Origin: an uncultured Pelagibacteraceae bacterium
Lineage (GTDB): Bacteria; Pseudomonadota; Alphaproteobacteria; Pelagibacterales; Pelagibacteraceae
Direction: 5' to 3'
DNA: 64,000 bases
NCBI GenBank assembly: GCA_902622955.1
Contig: CACNRP010000003.1
Coordinates: 29,402-93,401 of the forward strand
The notes under the pieces were generated by a model. The model was not told the DNA's origin. It saw nothing but the letters and a program-made list of their open reading frames with translations, and did not search any database. Shown here piece by piece: positions 10,038-19,847 of the stretch. A program made the position numbers and the translations under genes. The stretch's first letter is position 1, and each line of letters begins with the position of its first letter.

Positions 10038-10360
10038 CATATATCGTTAATGACAAGTGCATTAAGTGTAAACTAACAGACTGTGTTGATGTATGCCCGG
10101 TTGATTGCTTTTATGAAGGTAAAAATATGCTTGTAATTAAACCGGATGAGTGTATAGATTGTGGCGTTTGCGAGCCAGAATGTCCTGTTGATGCCATAAA
10201 AGCAGATACTGAACCTGGAAGTGAAAAATGGTTAGAGATCAATAAAAAATACTCTGAAATCTGGCCTAACATAAGTGAAAAAAAGGATCCCCCTGCGGAT
10301 CATGAAAAATTTAAAAATGAGCAAGATAAGTACGAAAAATATTTTAAAGAAAATCTTTAA
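10034..10360 (+). CDS. fdxA: 7Fe/8Fe ferredoxin
   Basis: [21 protein letters not shown] and [16 protein letters not shown] cluster-binding motifs. Confidence 0.95.
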   Translation: MTYIVNDKCIKCKLTDCVDVCPVDCFYEGKNMLVIKPDECIDCGVCEPECPVDAIKADTEPGSEKWLEINKKYSEIWPNISEKKDPPADHEKFKNEQDKYEKYFKENL

Positions 10361-11213
10361 AAGTAAAAAAGTTACCAAAGTAAAAAAAAAGGTTTCAAAA
10401 AAAAAAGCGGTAAAAACAAAAAAAAATTTAAAAATAAAAAAAACAAAAAAAATAATTTTAAAAAAACCAAAAAAACTCGTAAAAAAAATTCTTCCTAAAA
10501 CAATAAAGACAAAAAAAGTTGTTAAGATTTCTGAAACCTCGGCTGAACCGAAATTAGACAACCTAAGAATTTCAAAAACAAATGAAGTTAAACCAGAAAT
10601 TAAAAAAGTTAAAAAACAAGAAACTGAGAAAAGAGAGTACAAAATAAAAGACTATGTTGTTTATCCAAAGCATGGGGTAGGTCAAATTACTGAATTTAAA
10701 AAAATTAATATTGGTGGAATTGATGTTGAAACATATGTAATTAAGTTTGAAAAAGATAAAGCTAATGGAATGGTGCCCGTTAATAAACAATCTCACTTAA
10801 GGCCTTTAGCAACTATTAATCAAGTAAATAAATGTATTTCAATATTAAAAAGTAAACCAAAAATTAAGAGATCAATGTGGAGTAGGAGAGCTCAAGAGTA
10901 TGAGGCAAAAATTTCCTCAGGAAAAATATATGAGTTAGCTGAAGTTGTAAGAGATTTAAATAAAGGTGATGATCTTATGGTTGATCAATCTTATAGTGAA
11001 AGACAATTATTTGAAAAAGCTTATGAAAGAATCTTATCTGAGTTCCAGATTGTATTAAATGTGTCTATGGAAGATACCCAAAAAAAACTGGATAAGGCTT
11101 TAAAAAGAAACTTAGGTGGTCAACCTCAACCAGTGGCAGTTTCAAAGGCTTCGACAAATGAAATACCTGTTGATGAGCCAATTTCTGAAAACGACGAACC
11201 GATTGATGAATAA
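10317..11213 (+). CDS. CarD-family transcriptional regulator with about 100-aa Lys-rich N-terminal extension
   Basis: [17 protein letters not shown]...[22 protein letters not shown] CarD domain; ORF track starts at a GTG (10275) inside fdxA, more likely ATG at 10302 or 10317. Confidence 0.88.
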   Translation: MSKISTKNILKKIFKSKKVTKVKKKVSKKKAVKTKKNLKIKKTKKIILKKPKKLVKKILPKTIKTKKVVKISETSAEPKLDNLRISKTNEVKPEIKKVKKQETEKREYKIKDYVVYPKHGVGQITEFKKINIGGIDVETYVIKFEKDKANGMVPVNKQSHLRPLATINQVNKCISILKSKPKIKRSMWSRRAQEYEAKISSGKIYELAEVVRDLNKGDDLMVDQSYSERQLFEKAYERILSEFQIVLNVSMEDTQKKLDKALKRNLGGQPQPVAVSKASTNEIPVDEPISENDEPIDE

Positions 11214-11256
11214 AAAAAAACGCCTCTCACACAAATTGTAATGAGAAGCGTTTTTT
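11214..11256. terminator. Intrinsic terminator (CarD gene / convergent H1-like gene)
   Basis: AAAACGCcTCTCA-N12-TGAGAaGCGTTTTTT hairpin flanked by A- and T-runs. Confidence 0.85.
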
Positions 11257-11274
11257 GTAAAGAATACTAAGTTA

Positions 11275-11367
11275 CTATTTTCTTCTTCTTTTTTTTGCTT
11301 TTTTCTTAGCTTTTTTCTTAGCTTTTTTCTTAGTTTTCTTTGCCGCTTTTTTTCTTTTCTTAGGCAT
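11275..11367 (-). CDS. 30-aa histone-H1-like Lys/Ala-rich basic protein MPKKRKKAAKKTKKKAKKKAKKKAKKRRRK
   Basis: Complete ATG..TAG ORF of 31 codons; AAAAAAGGGAGCTAAAG upstream gives a good SD; three AGCTTTTTTCTT-type (KKKA) coding repeats. Confidence 0.8.
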   Translation of the reverse strand: MPKKRKKAAKKTKKKAKKKAKKKAKKRRRK

Positions 11368-11391
11368 CTTTAGCTCCCTTTTTTAGTTAAA

Positions 11392-11408
11392 CGAATCAAA
11401 TTGATTCG
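11392..11408. promoter_or_regulatory. Palindrome CGAATCAA-A-TTGATTCG upstream of H1-like gene
   Basis: 8-bp perfect arms, 1-nt spacer, 25-41 nt upstream of the start codon at 11367. Confidence 0.5.
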
Positions 11409-11567
11409 GTATTACTATATTTTTATTTTTTTATGTAAGTTATGTCAATTCTTTAATTAAAAGTTAAATTTTAAAAAAAAAATTTTAATTTTTTTATTTT
11501 TATAAAACTTTTTATTATTAATTTTGTTAATGTTTATGCGGTTAATAAACAATTTTTTTTAAACAAT

Positions 11568-13298
11568 TTAGTAAAGATTTTCTAGCTGATTTTTATATTT
11601 TTCAGTAACTTTTTTTCTTTTTACTTTCATTGTTGGTGTCATTAAACCATTTTCAATAGAAAAATTTTCATCTATTAATTGAATTCTTTTTATCTTTTCT
11701 AATAAAGTTAATTTTGTATTTATTTTTTCAATTACTTGATTTATTTTTTCTTTTTCATTTAAAAAATCTTTATTAGGTACTATTAAAGCAACTAAATAAT
11801 TTTTTTTATCACCATAAACCATGCATTGATCTATTTCTGGCTCATTTGTGATCATATTTTCAATTTTGGCTGGAGAAATATTATCTCCTCCTGCACTTAC
11901 TATAATATCTTTTTTTCTATCAGTAATTTTTAAATATCCATCTTTTGGATCTATCTCTCCTATATCGCCTGTATGGAGCCATCCATTTATAATTACTTTT
12001 TCAGTTTCCTCTTTTTTATTCCAATATCCAAGCATTACATTTTCACCTTTAACTAAAATTTCTCCATCTTCAGCAATTTTAACTTTATTCCCTTTAAATG
12101 GTGGGCCTACAGTTTCTATTTTTATTCTATCTATCGGATTACAGCTTACAACTGGTGATGTTTCTGTTAATCCATAACCTTGTAGTGTCGGTAGCCCCAC
12201 AGCATTTAAAAATTCACCTATTTCTTTATCAAGAGCGCCACCGCCTGAAACAAAAGCCTTTAAATTTCCACCAAACTGGTTTTTTATTTTTCTTCTAACT
12301 AATATATCAACTGTAAGATTGAGTAATTTTTCTAAAGAAGTCAATTTTTGATTTAATAACTTTTTTCTCCCTAATCGGAGAGTTGCCTCTATTAATTTTG
12401 CTTTAAGACCTGTTTGTTTTTTTAAATTCATATTTATTTTGTTATAAAGATTTTGGTAGAACCTGGGTACAGCAGTCATAACTATAGGTTTTGCCTCAGA
12501 TATATTTTCTAAAAGTTTTTCAATTTTTTCAGCATAAAAAACTTTTGCTCCTACAGCTATTTGTAAAAATTGAACGCAATGCTCATAAGAATGAGATAGG
12601 GGAAGCCAAGTTAAAAATACTGGCCTTGAATTGAATAATGGTTTTGTAATCTCACAAGCTCCAACAAGATTATTTAAAATTCCACCATGACTTAAGATAA
12701 CTCCTTTTGGATTTCCTCCAGTGCCAGATGTATAGATAATACATGCAGGAGAAGTTCTCTTCAATTTATTATTTTCAATTTTATCTTGTTCTAATAAGTC
12801 TTTCTTTACGATTGAGTTAAAATCTAAATATTTTTCTTTTTTAATTAATTTAAAATTATTTAATACTTTAACTAAATCCTCAAACACGATGACTTTTCTA
12901 ATAAAATCTTTTTCATCAATTGTATTATTTAATTTATTTAACATTTCATTGTTTGAAACGATAATTAGACTAGGCTCACAATCTTGTATTAAATACTTAT
13001 AATCATCTTCTGTATAGGTTGTGTACGCAGGTACTGTAATTCCTCCAGCTAACATGATAGCTAAATCAGAAACAAGCCATTCTGGCCTATTCTCCGAAAC
13101 TAACAGACATCTGTCGCCTTCCTTTATAGTTTCTTTAATTACTTTTGATAATTTTAAAATATTTTTTTCTGTTTCTTCCCACGTATAAACTTTTTTATTG
13201 TTTGGGTTTAACCATTGCAAAAAAATATCTTTTTTATTTTGTTTATTTGCCTGATAGGCAAATAATTCGATCAAATTATTTAAATTATCTAAATTCAT
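11568..13298 (-). CDS. Long-chain fatty-acid-CoA ligase / AMP-dependent synthetase
   Basis: 576 aa; IIYTSGTGGNPKGVILSHGG, GYGLTETSPVVS, GWLHTGDIGEID, DRKKDIIVSAGGDNISP. Confidence 0.9.
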   Translation of the reverse strand: MNLDNLNNLIELFAYQANKQNKKDIFLQWLNPNNKKVYTWEETEKNILKLSKVIKETIKEGDRCLLVSENRPEWLVSDLAIMLAGGITVPAYTTYTEDDYKYLIQDCEPSLIIVSNNEMLNKLNNTIDEKDFIRKVIVFEDLVKVLNNFKLIKKEKYLDFNSIVKKDLLEQDKIENNKLKRTSPACIIYTSGTGGNPKGVILSHGGILNNLVGACEITKPLFNSRPVFLTWLPLSHSYEHCVQFLQIAVGAKVFYAEKIEKLLENISEAKPIVMTAVPRFYQNLYNKINMNLKKQTGLKAKLIEATLRLGRKKLLNQKLTSLEKLLNLTVDILVRRKIKNQFGGNLKAFVSGGGALDKEIGEFLNAVGLPTLQGYGLTETSPVVSCNPIDRIKIETVGPPFKGNKVKIAEDGEILVKGENVMLGYWNKKEETEKVIINGWLHTGDIGEIDPKDGYLKITDRKKDIIVSAGGDNISPAKIENMITNEPEIDQCMVYGDKKNYLVALIVPNKDFLNEKEKINQVIEKINTKLTLLEKIKRIQLIDENFSIENGLMTPTMKVKRKKVTEKYKNQLENLY

Positions 13299-13305
13299 AA
13301 TCTTT

Positions 13306-13390
13306 TGGTGGGCGAAGAGAGAATCGAACTCTCACTTCTTACGAAACACGATTTTGAGTCGTGCGCGTCTACCAGTTCCGCCATTCGCCC
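13306..13390 (-). tRNA. tRNA-Leu(CAA), CCA encoded
   Basis: Reverse complement GGGCGAATGGCGGAACTGGTAGACGCGCACGACTCAAAATCGTG...GAGTTCGATTCTCTCTTCGCCCACCA; anticodon loop CTCAAAA. Confidence 0.95.
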
Positions 13391-13452
13391 CTGGTATTTA
13401 ATTAAATTAAATTTAAATAGTATAAGAACTAAATTTATAATAAAACCAAAAA

Positions 13453-14058
13453 ATGTTTCAAACACTTTACAAAAAATGTCTAAAATTAGCTGAGCATAAA
13501 AGTTCTAATTTTTATTTGGGTCTAGTATCTTTTGTAGAAAGTTCATTTTTTCCAGTACCTCCAGATGCAATGATAATTCCAATGGTTATTGCTAAAAAAA
13601 AGGAATATATAAAAATATTCTTAATAGCTTCAATATTTTCTGTCTTGGGAGGAATTTTTGGATATTTGATTGGCTATCTGTTTTTTGATTTAGCAATGTA
13701 TGTGATCGAATTTTATAGTTATCAAAGTAAGGTTGAAAATTTAAAAATAAGTATGTCCCAGGGAAGTGGTTTCCTTGCTTGGCTAAGCATACTATTTTTA
13801 GCAGGTTTTACACCATTACCCTATAAAGCTTTCACTATTTCAAGCGGTTTAATTGCTTTCAATTTACCTTTATTTATTATTGTAAGTATGATTTCGAGAA
13901 GTCTGAGATTTTTTATAGTCGCTTATCTCTCTTATAAGTTTGGTGAATATTTTACTGAATTCATGGAGAAACATGGATCAAAATGGTTCACTATAATTGG
14001 TATTGTAATAGTAATAATATGTATTTTTATATACTTATTTTTAAAATTTAATGGTTAA
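13453..14058 (+). CDS. DedA/SNARE-associated (VTT) family membrane protein, YqaA-like
   Basis: 201 aa; ESSFFPVPPDAMIIPMVI and FTPLPYKAFTISSGLI motifs. Confidence 0.85.
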   Translation: MFQTLYKKCLKLAEHKSSNFYLGLVSFVESSFFPVPPDAMIIPMVIAKKKEYIKIFLIASIFSVLGGIFGYLIGYLFFDLAMYVIEFYSYQSKVENLKISMSQGSGFLAWLSILFLAGFTPLPYKAFTISSGLIAFNLPLFIIVSMISRSLRFFIVAYLSYKFGEYFTEFMEKHGSKWFTIIGIVIVIICIFIYLFLKFNG

Positions 14059-14533
14059 AATTAACAAATTAATAACAACTAAATTAATTTTTATAATTAG
14101 TATTGTTGCTTTAGCTTCAGCTTTTTTTATTGAACACGTTTTAGGCTATCAACCTTGTAATCTATGTATATTGGAAAGAATTCCATATTTACTAGCAATA
14201 ACAATAATTATAATAAATTATAAATTTATTCATCTTGAAAAGTACTTCTTACTTGCGCTTACTTTAATTTTTTTAGTAGCTACTTTTCTGTCTCTTTATC
14301 ATTTGGGCATTGAGCAAGGTTTTATTAAAGAGTCATTAGTTTGTGACTTAAATAATGGAACAAATTTATTGTCAAAGGAGGATATTCTCATACAATTACA
14401 ACAAAAAAATGTAAACTGCCAAGATGTTACATTTAAAATCTTTGGATTATCACTTACAAGTTACAATGTTTTAATATCTTTAATAATTAGTATTATTACG
14501 GCAAAAATTTATTTTAATTATGACAAAAGTTGA
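14051..14533 (+). CDS. dsbB: Disulfide bond formation protein DsbB
   Basis: 160 aa, 4 TM; YQPCNLCILERIPY active-site region. Confidence 0.88.
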   Translation: MVKINKLITTKLIFIISIVALASAFFIEHVLGYQPCNLCILERIPYLLAITIIIINYKFIHLEKYFLLALTLIFLVATFLSLYHLGIEQGFIKESLVCDLNNGTNLLSKEDILIQLQQKNVNCQDVTFKIFGLSLTSYNVLISLIISIITAKIYFNYDKS

Positions 14534-15053
14534 CAAAAAGAGAATTGAAGAATTTATAAGAGTAGACCATGCTGGTGAACGAGGTGCAGTCAAAATATAT
14601 GAAGGACAGCTATTAGCACTAAATACATTAGTGAAAGATGAGGATTTAAAAAAAAAAATTGAAGATATGAAGGTTCATGAAAAAGAGCATTGTGAATTCT
14701 TTGAAAACGAAATTAAAAAAAGAAACATACAACCTACTAAATTTTTGCCGTTATGGGACTTATTGGGTGTGGGATTAGGATTTGGTACAACGTTACTTGG
14801 AAAAAAAGCTGCTATGTTATGCACTGCATCCGTTGAAGAAGTTATAGATGAACACTACTTAAATCAAATTAATCAACTAGATAATAGTGAAAAAGATTTA
14901 AAAAAAAAAATTACAAAATTTCGACAAGATGAAATAGACCACAAACACATAGCTTATGATGAGGGTGCAACAAAAAAAGGGCCATACTTACTATTAGATA
15001 AAATTATTAAGACAGGTTCAAGAATTGCGATTAATATTTCTGAAAAAATTTAA
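14520..15053 (+). CDS. coq7: Demethoxyubiquinone hydroxylase
   Basis: RVDHAGERGAVKIYEGQL and DEIDHKHIAYDEGA di-iron motifs. Confidence 0.93.
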   Translation: MTKVDKKRIEEFIRVDHAGERGAVKIYEGQLLALNTLVKDEDLKKKIEDMKVHEKEHCEFFENEIKKRNIQPTKFLPLWDLLGVGLGFGTTLLGKKAAMLCTASVEEVIDEHYLNQINQLDNSEKDLKKKITKFRQDEIDHKHIAYDEGATKKGPYLLLDKIIKTGSRIAINISEKI

Positions 15054-15619
15054 GCTTCAAGTTCTACATCCCAATATAAGTAATCCATCCAACTTTTGTG
15101 TAAATAATTAGGAGGAAAGTTTTTACCATTTTTATGTAGATCCTCTGTTGAAGGACGATAGGGATATTGATTGAGCTTCATATCTGAATATTTTAATAAT
15201 TTACCACCTTTTTTTACATTACAAGCAGAACATGCTGTAACAACATTATCCCAATTTGTCTGTCCACCTTTTGATCTTGGTAATAAATGGTCGAATGTAA
15301 GCTCTTCATTACTTCCACAGTATTGGCATGAAAATTTATCTCTTAAAAATACATTAAATCTTGTAAAACTAGGTTTTGATTGTGGAACAATATAGTCTTT
15401 TAAAGCAATTACACTTGGTAATCTCATGTTAAATGATGGACTTCTTATAACTCTATCATAATTACTAACAATAATCACTCGATCAAGAAAAACTGATTTT
15501 ACTGTATCCTGCCAAGACCATAAAGATAATGGATAATAACTTAATGGCCTATAGTCTGCATTGAGCACTAATGCTGGACATTTTTCTAATGAAACATTTT
15601 GCTCAATAAAATTATTCAT
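15050..15619 (-). CDS. HNH endonuclease
   Basis: FSCQYCGSNEELTFDHLLPRSKGGQTNWDNVVTACSACNVKKG. Confidence 0.92.
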   Translation of the reverse strand: MNNFIEQNVSLEKCPALVLNADYRPLSYYPLSLWSWQDTVKSVFLDRVIIVSNYDRVIRSPSFNMRLPSVIALKDYIVPQSKPSFTRFNVFLRDKFSCQYCGSNEELTFDHLLPRSKGGQTNWDNVVTACSACNVKKGGKLLKYSDMKLNQYPYRPSTEDLHKNGKNFPPNYLHKSWMDYLYWDVELEA

Positions 15620-15666
15620 AAAATAATTTTAACTTACTTAAACAATTTTATCAATAACAAGGAGTA

Positions 15667-16317
15667 TTAAATTTTTTTTAAAATAAAATTTAGAGCTGTA
15701 CTTGACGCTTCAATAGGAATATGATGATCACAATTTTTAATTAATAATGTATTAACATCTATATTATTTCTGATTAAAAAATCTTTTGCTTCTAATAAAT
15801 GTGTTGATGAGACAATTTGATCAGCATCTCCATGAATTAGTAATGTCTCAGTATTATTTTTAATTCTACTTTTCAAATTCTCTTGATTTATAATCTTTCC
15901 AGAAAAGCCAACTATACAAGAAAATTTTTCCTCAGTCGTAAGGCCAACATTTAAAGACATCATACAACCTTGACTGAAACCTGAAAGGCAAATTTGATTA
16001 TTAGATAATTTGAATTCTTTTTTTACTTCAATAATAAATTTTTTTAAAATATTCTCAGCTTTAATTGATTGATCTAAGATATATTCAGAGTCCTCTCTCG
16101 TTAAATCAAACCATTGATAACCTGTAGGATTTATAGAACAAGGTTCGTGACCGTTTGGACAAATAAAGACAGTATTAGGCATGTGTCTTTTCCAATTCAA
16201 AGAAAGCATACTTATATCCTTTCCATCTCCACCATAGCCATGGAGTAAAATAATTGCATTTTTAATTTCAATACCTTTTTCTGGTCTAATAATTATTGAA
16301 TTTAGGCAAAATGTCAT
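15667..16317 (-). CDS. Phospholipase/carboxylesterase-type alpha/beta hydrolase
   Basis: ILLHGYGGDGKDI, LSGFSQGCMMSLNVGL (GFSQG nucleophile), IHGDADQIV. Confidence 0.9.
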   Translation of the reverse strand: MTFCLNSIIIRPEKGIEIKNAIILLHGYGGDGKDISMLSLNWKRHMPNTVFICPNGHEPCSINPTGYQWFDLTREDSEYILDQSIKAENILKKFIIEVKKEFKLSNNQICLSGFSQGCMMSLNVGLTTEEKFSCIVGFSGKIINQENLKSRIKNNTETLLIHGDADQIVSSTHLLEAKDFLIRNNIDVNTLLIKNCDHHIPIEASSTALNFILKKI

Positions 16318-16367
16318 AGTTGATAAATTATGTTTTTTATTTAAAAAAACAATCTACAATAAATAAT

Positions 16368-16571
16368 ATGATTTCTGCAGTTATTATAAAAGTTTTATCA
16401 ATAGCACTTTTGATTGCTGTCGGTATTGTATTGATTTTAGGTATTGGAACTCTTTTTAAGGGTGGGGAAACTAGTAAAAAATATTCAAATAAGTTAATGC
16501 AATTAAGAGTTCTTTTACAATTTATTGCAATTATTGCTTTGGTTGGTTTTGCTTATTTTTTTAAAAATTAG
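16368..16571 (+). CDS. HIG1-domain / twin-transmembrane small protein
   Basis: MISAVIIKVLSIALLIAVGIVLILGIGTLFKGGETSKKYSNKLMQLRVLLQFIAIIALVGFAYFFKN; two TM segments; ORF-track start 16320 probably too early. Confidence 0.75.
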   Translation: MISAVIIKVLSIALLIAVGIVLILGIGTLFKGGETSKKYSNKLMQLRVLLQFIAIIALVGFAYFFKN

Positions 16572-17077
16572 TTATACTTTTTAATCCAGTTGATAAATTT
16601 TTTATCCTCAAAATTAATTGAGCCTATTATTCTAGCAAATTCTTGACCCTTTTTATTTATCAAAATTGATGTAGGAACTCCTCTTAATGAAAAAGTTTTT
16701 GCCAGTGTTGTTGGAGTATCAAAATAAGGTTCAAAATTTTTAATATTAAGGTTTACAAAAAATTTATTAACTTTTTCTGAATTTTCTTTACCTATATTGA
16801 TTGCAAAAATTTTTATTTTATTCAATTCTGGATTGGCTTGAAGGTTATCCAAAGATGGCATTTCTTCCTTACAAGGTTCACACCAAGTTGCCCAAAAATT
16901 TAATATTAACAAGTTTCCTACATATTCATTGATATTAATTTTTTGATCCTTTTTGTCTAAAAAAATAACATTATCATATGTTTTTGGTACTTTATGAATT
17001 ACAATATTTTTAATCCCAGGTAGTTCTTCGGCTACAACATTTGTTATTAAAAAAATAAATAATATTAAAAATCTCAT
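16568..17077 (-). CDS. tlpA: TlpA-like thiol:disulfide oxidoreductase
   Basis: LLILNFWATWCEPCKEEMPSL; signal peptide. Confidence 0.88.
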   Translation of the reverse strand: MRFLILFIFLITNVVAEELPGIKNIVIHKVPKTYDNVIFLDKKDQKININEYVGNLLILNFWATWCEPCKEEMPSLDNLQANPELNKIKIFAINIGKENSEKVNKFFVNLNIKNFEPYFDTPTTLAKTFSLRGVPTSILINKKGQEFARIIGSINFEDKKFINWIKKYN

Positions 17078-17101
17078 GTTAAATAGGTATAATTAAATAT
17101 C

Positions 17102-18493
17102 ATGGCAAAAAATAAATACAACCAAGCAATCTGGAGCACACGTATAAAAAAAAATGCATCGAGTTTGTTTCAAAAAGTCGGTAATTCAATAGATATTGAT
17201 AAAAGACTTTATAAAGAAGACATCCAAGGATCAATTGCTCATGTTGAAATGCTTTTTAAACAAAAAATAATTTCATTTAAAATTAAAAATAAAATTGTTT
17301 ATGGACTTACAAAAATTGATAAGGAAATTACAAACAATAAATTTGAGTTTAATAAAAAATATGAAGATATTCATATGAATATCGAAAAAAGACTTTTTCA
17401 AATTATAGGTGAAGAGGCAGGTTATGTTCACATCGCAAGATCAAGAAATGATCAAGTAATTACTGATTTTAAAATTTGGATTAAAAATTCAACTAATGAA
17501 ATAAATAATAATATTAATAAAATTATTAAAAGCACTCTTAAACTAGCTGAAAAAAATATTGAAACTATTATGCCAGGATTTACTCATCTTAAAAATGCTC
17601 AAACTATCTCTTTTGCACATTATATAATGTCTTATGTAGAAATGTTTAATAGAGATAAAAAAAGATTTTCAAATAATTTAGACAGTTTAAATGAAAATCC
17701 ATTAGGCGTTGCAGCCTTAGCAGGAACGTCATTCAATATAGATAGAAATCACACGACAAAAAAACTTGGTTTTAAAAAACCTACAAATAATTCTGTTGAT
17801 ACTGTTTCAGATAGAGATTTTGTGCTAGATTTTTTATACGCTTCATCTGTATGTGCGATGCATATTTCTAGAATTGCTGAAGAGCTAATTATTTGGAATT
17901 CTGATGGTTTTAACTTAATAAATTTATCTGACAAAGTTGTTACCGGATCATCTATTATGCCACAAAAGAAAAATCCTGATCTTCTAGAGTACTTACGTGG
18001 AAAATCAGGAAGTGCTTATGGAAATTTATTTTCGATGCTTACAATTTTAAAAGGTTTGCCATTATCTTATTTTAAAGATTTGCAAGACGATAAAGAAATT
18101 GTTTTCACATCTAAGGATAATCTAATTAATTGTTTAAAAATTTTTAATGAAATACTTAAAAATTGTAAACCAAATAAGAGTAAAATGTTAGAACTTGCTA
18201 ATTCAGGATATACTACAGCAACTGATTTGGCTGACCATTTAGTGAAAAATCACTCAATGTCTTTTAGAAAAGCTTATCAAAAAACTGCAGTGATAGTTAA
18301 TTTTGCTGAAAAAAGAAGAAAAAGATTAGATGAATTAACGTTAGATGAGCTAAGAAAAATTGAACCTAAACTTAAAGAAGATGTGTTGAAAGTATTTAAT
18401 TTAAAAAATTCAGTGAATTCGAAAAAATCTTATGGCGGAACTTCTTTTGATAATATTAAAAAAATGATAATGAAATATAAAAAAGAAAAATGA
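17102..18493 (+). CDS. argH: Argininosuccinate lyase
   Basis: 463 aa; HIARSRNDQV, GSSIMPQKKNPDLLE. Confidence 0.96.
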   Translation: MAKNKYNQAIWSTRIKKNASSLFQKVGNSIDIDKRLYKEDIQGSIAHVEMLFKQKIISFKIKNKIVYGLTKIDKEITNNKFEFNKKYEDIHMNIEKRLFQIIGEEAGYVHIARSRNDQVITDFKIWIKNSTNEINNNINKIIKSTLKLAEKNIETIMPGFTHLKNAQTISFAHYIMSYVEMFNRDKKRFSNNLDSLNENPLGVAALAGTSFNIDRNHTTKKLGFKKPTNNSVDTVSDRDFVLDFLYASSVCAMHISRIAEELIIWNSDGFNLINLSDKVVTGSSIMPQKKNPDLLEYLRGKSGSAYGNLFSMLTILKGLPLSYFKDLQDDKEIVFTSKDNLINCLKIFNEILKNCKPNKSKMLELANSGYTTATDLADHLVKNHSMSFRKAYQKTAVIVNFAEKRRKRLDELTLDELRKIEPKLKEDVLKVFNLKNSVNSKKSYGGTSFDNIKKMIMKYKKEK

Positions 18494-18621
18494 TCAAAAA
18501 AATTATTATAATTATGTTTTTATTTTTTACAGTCATTTCTTGTGGAAAGAAAGGTGATCCTAAATACATAGATCCAGATAAGAAAGTAGAAATAAAAGAG
18601 GTTTTGATTAGCTTAGCTTAA
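18490..18621 (+). CDS. lptM: LptM-like small lipoprotein (43 aa)
   Basis: MIKKIIIIMFLFFTVISCGKKGDPKYIDPDKKVEIKEVLISLA: lipobox VISC then GKKGDP; ATGA overlap with argH, TAATG overlap with lysA. Missed by the ORF track on length. Confidence 0.85.
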   Translation: MIKKIIIIMFLFFTVISCGKKGDPKYIDPDKKVEIKEVLISLA

Positions 18622-19835
18622 TGAAGTACGTTAATAAAAAACTAACAATTGAAAAAATTAATCTCCAAAAAATTGCAAATAAATTTGGAACTCCTTTTTA
18701 TTCTTATTCCTATTCTAAACTTAAAGAAAATATTAATAATTTTAAAAAAAACTTTAGGTCTTTTTCACCACTTATCTGCTTTGCAGTCAAATCCAATACA
18801 AATATAAATTTAATTCGAGAAATTAAAACATTTGGATTAGGTGCTGATGTTGTTTCAAAAGGAGAACTTATGATGGCGCTAAAAGCAGGAATTAATCCAA
18901 AAAAAATAGTGTTTTCTGGAGTTGGTAAGACAACAAGTGAAATCAGTTTTGCTATTGATAAAAAAATTTTACTTATTAACGCAGAATCTTTAAGTGAAAT
19001 AAAAGAAATAAGTAGGATAGGAAAATCAAAAAATAAAATGATAAATATAGGAGTAAGACTAAATCCTAACACAGACGCAAAAACATTGAGTCAAATCTCT
19101 ACTGGAAAAAAAGAGAATAAATTTGGTGTTAACAAAAATACATTCTATGAAATTATAAATTATTGTAAAAAATCAAAAAATATTAAATTAAAATGTTTAA
19201 GTGTTCATATAGGGAGTCAAATTTTAGACCATAGACCTTATGAAAAAATGCTAAGAATAGTCAGTCAAATTCTTGATAAAACTGATCATAAATTTGAATT
19301 TGTAGATTTAGGTGGAGGTATGGGCATTACTTATACTAAAAATAATAAAAAACTTAATTATAATAAATATAACACCGCTATTGTTAAATTTTTACGAAAA
19401 CATAAAGTAAAAATAATATTCGAACCAGGTAGATCGATTATTGGAGATACTGGTGTTTTAGTATCAAAAATAACCTACATAAAAGACAGTGGAATTAAAA
19501 AATTCATCATTTTAGATGCAGCAATGAATGATTTAATGAGGCCCGCTTTATATGGTGCAGTCCATAAAACCTTGCCTGTTATAAAGTCTAATAAAACATC
19601 TAAAAAACCATATGAATTTGTAGGTCCTATTTGTGAAAGTACAGATAAATTTATTACATTAAAAAAATTTCAAAAATTAGAAGAAAAAGATTTAATAGCA
19701 ATTTGTGACGTGGGAGCTTATGGAATGTCACTTAGCTCAAATTATAATTTAAGACCTAAGCCAGTAGAATTATTGATTAAGGGATCAAAAATTAAAGTAA
19801 TAAGAAAAAGACAAAAACATAAAGATATAATTTAG
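18621..19835 (+). CDS. lysA: Diaminopimelate decarboxylase
   Basis: FAVKSNTN, CLSVHIGSQI, FEPGRSIIGDTG, CDVGAYGMSLSSNYN. Confidence 0.95.
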   Translation: MKYVNKKLTIEKINLQKIANKFGTPFYSYSYSKLKENINNFKKNFRSFSPLICFAVKSNTNINLIREIKTFGLGADVVSKGELMMALKAGINPKKIVFSGVGKTTSEISFAIDKKILLINAESLSEIKEISRIGKSKNKMINIGVRLNPNTDAKTLSQISTGKKENKFGVNKNTFYEIINYCKKSKNIKLKCLSVHIGSQILDHRPYEKMLRIVSQILDKTDHKFEFVDLGGGMGITYTKNNKKLNYNKYNTAIVKFLRKHKVKIIFEPGRSIIGDTGVLVSKITYIKDSGIKKFIILDAAMNDLMRPALYGAVHKTLPVIKSNKTSKKPYEFVGPICESTDKFITLKKFQKLEEKDLIAICDVGAYGMSLSSNYNLRPKPVELLIKGSKIKVIRKRQKHKDII

Positions 19836-19847
19836 TTTTTGATATAA

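Noticed and set aside
10232-10642. 136-aa minus-strand ORF (F/L-rich) opposite fdxA/CarD
   Set aside because: Phe-rich sequence is the antisense of poly-Lys codons in the CarD tail; two real genes lie on the plus strand.
11280-11340. AGCTTTTTTCTT tandem repeats as a non-coding satellite
   Set aside because: They are in frame within a complete ORF with an SD, encoding KKKA units.
11848-12298. 109-aa and 66-aa plus-strand ORFs inside the acyl-CoA ligase
   Set aside because: Antisense to a well-supported CDS; low-complexity products without recognisable domains.
14641-14912. Poly-A runs of about 10 in coq7 (and similar runs in the CarD gene) as phase-variation tracts
   Set aside because: Such runs are frequent in this AT-rich sequence and encode Lys; no surface-antigen context.
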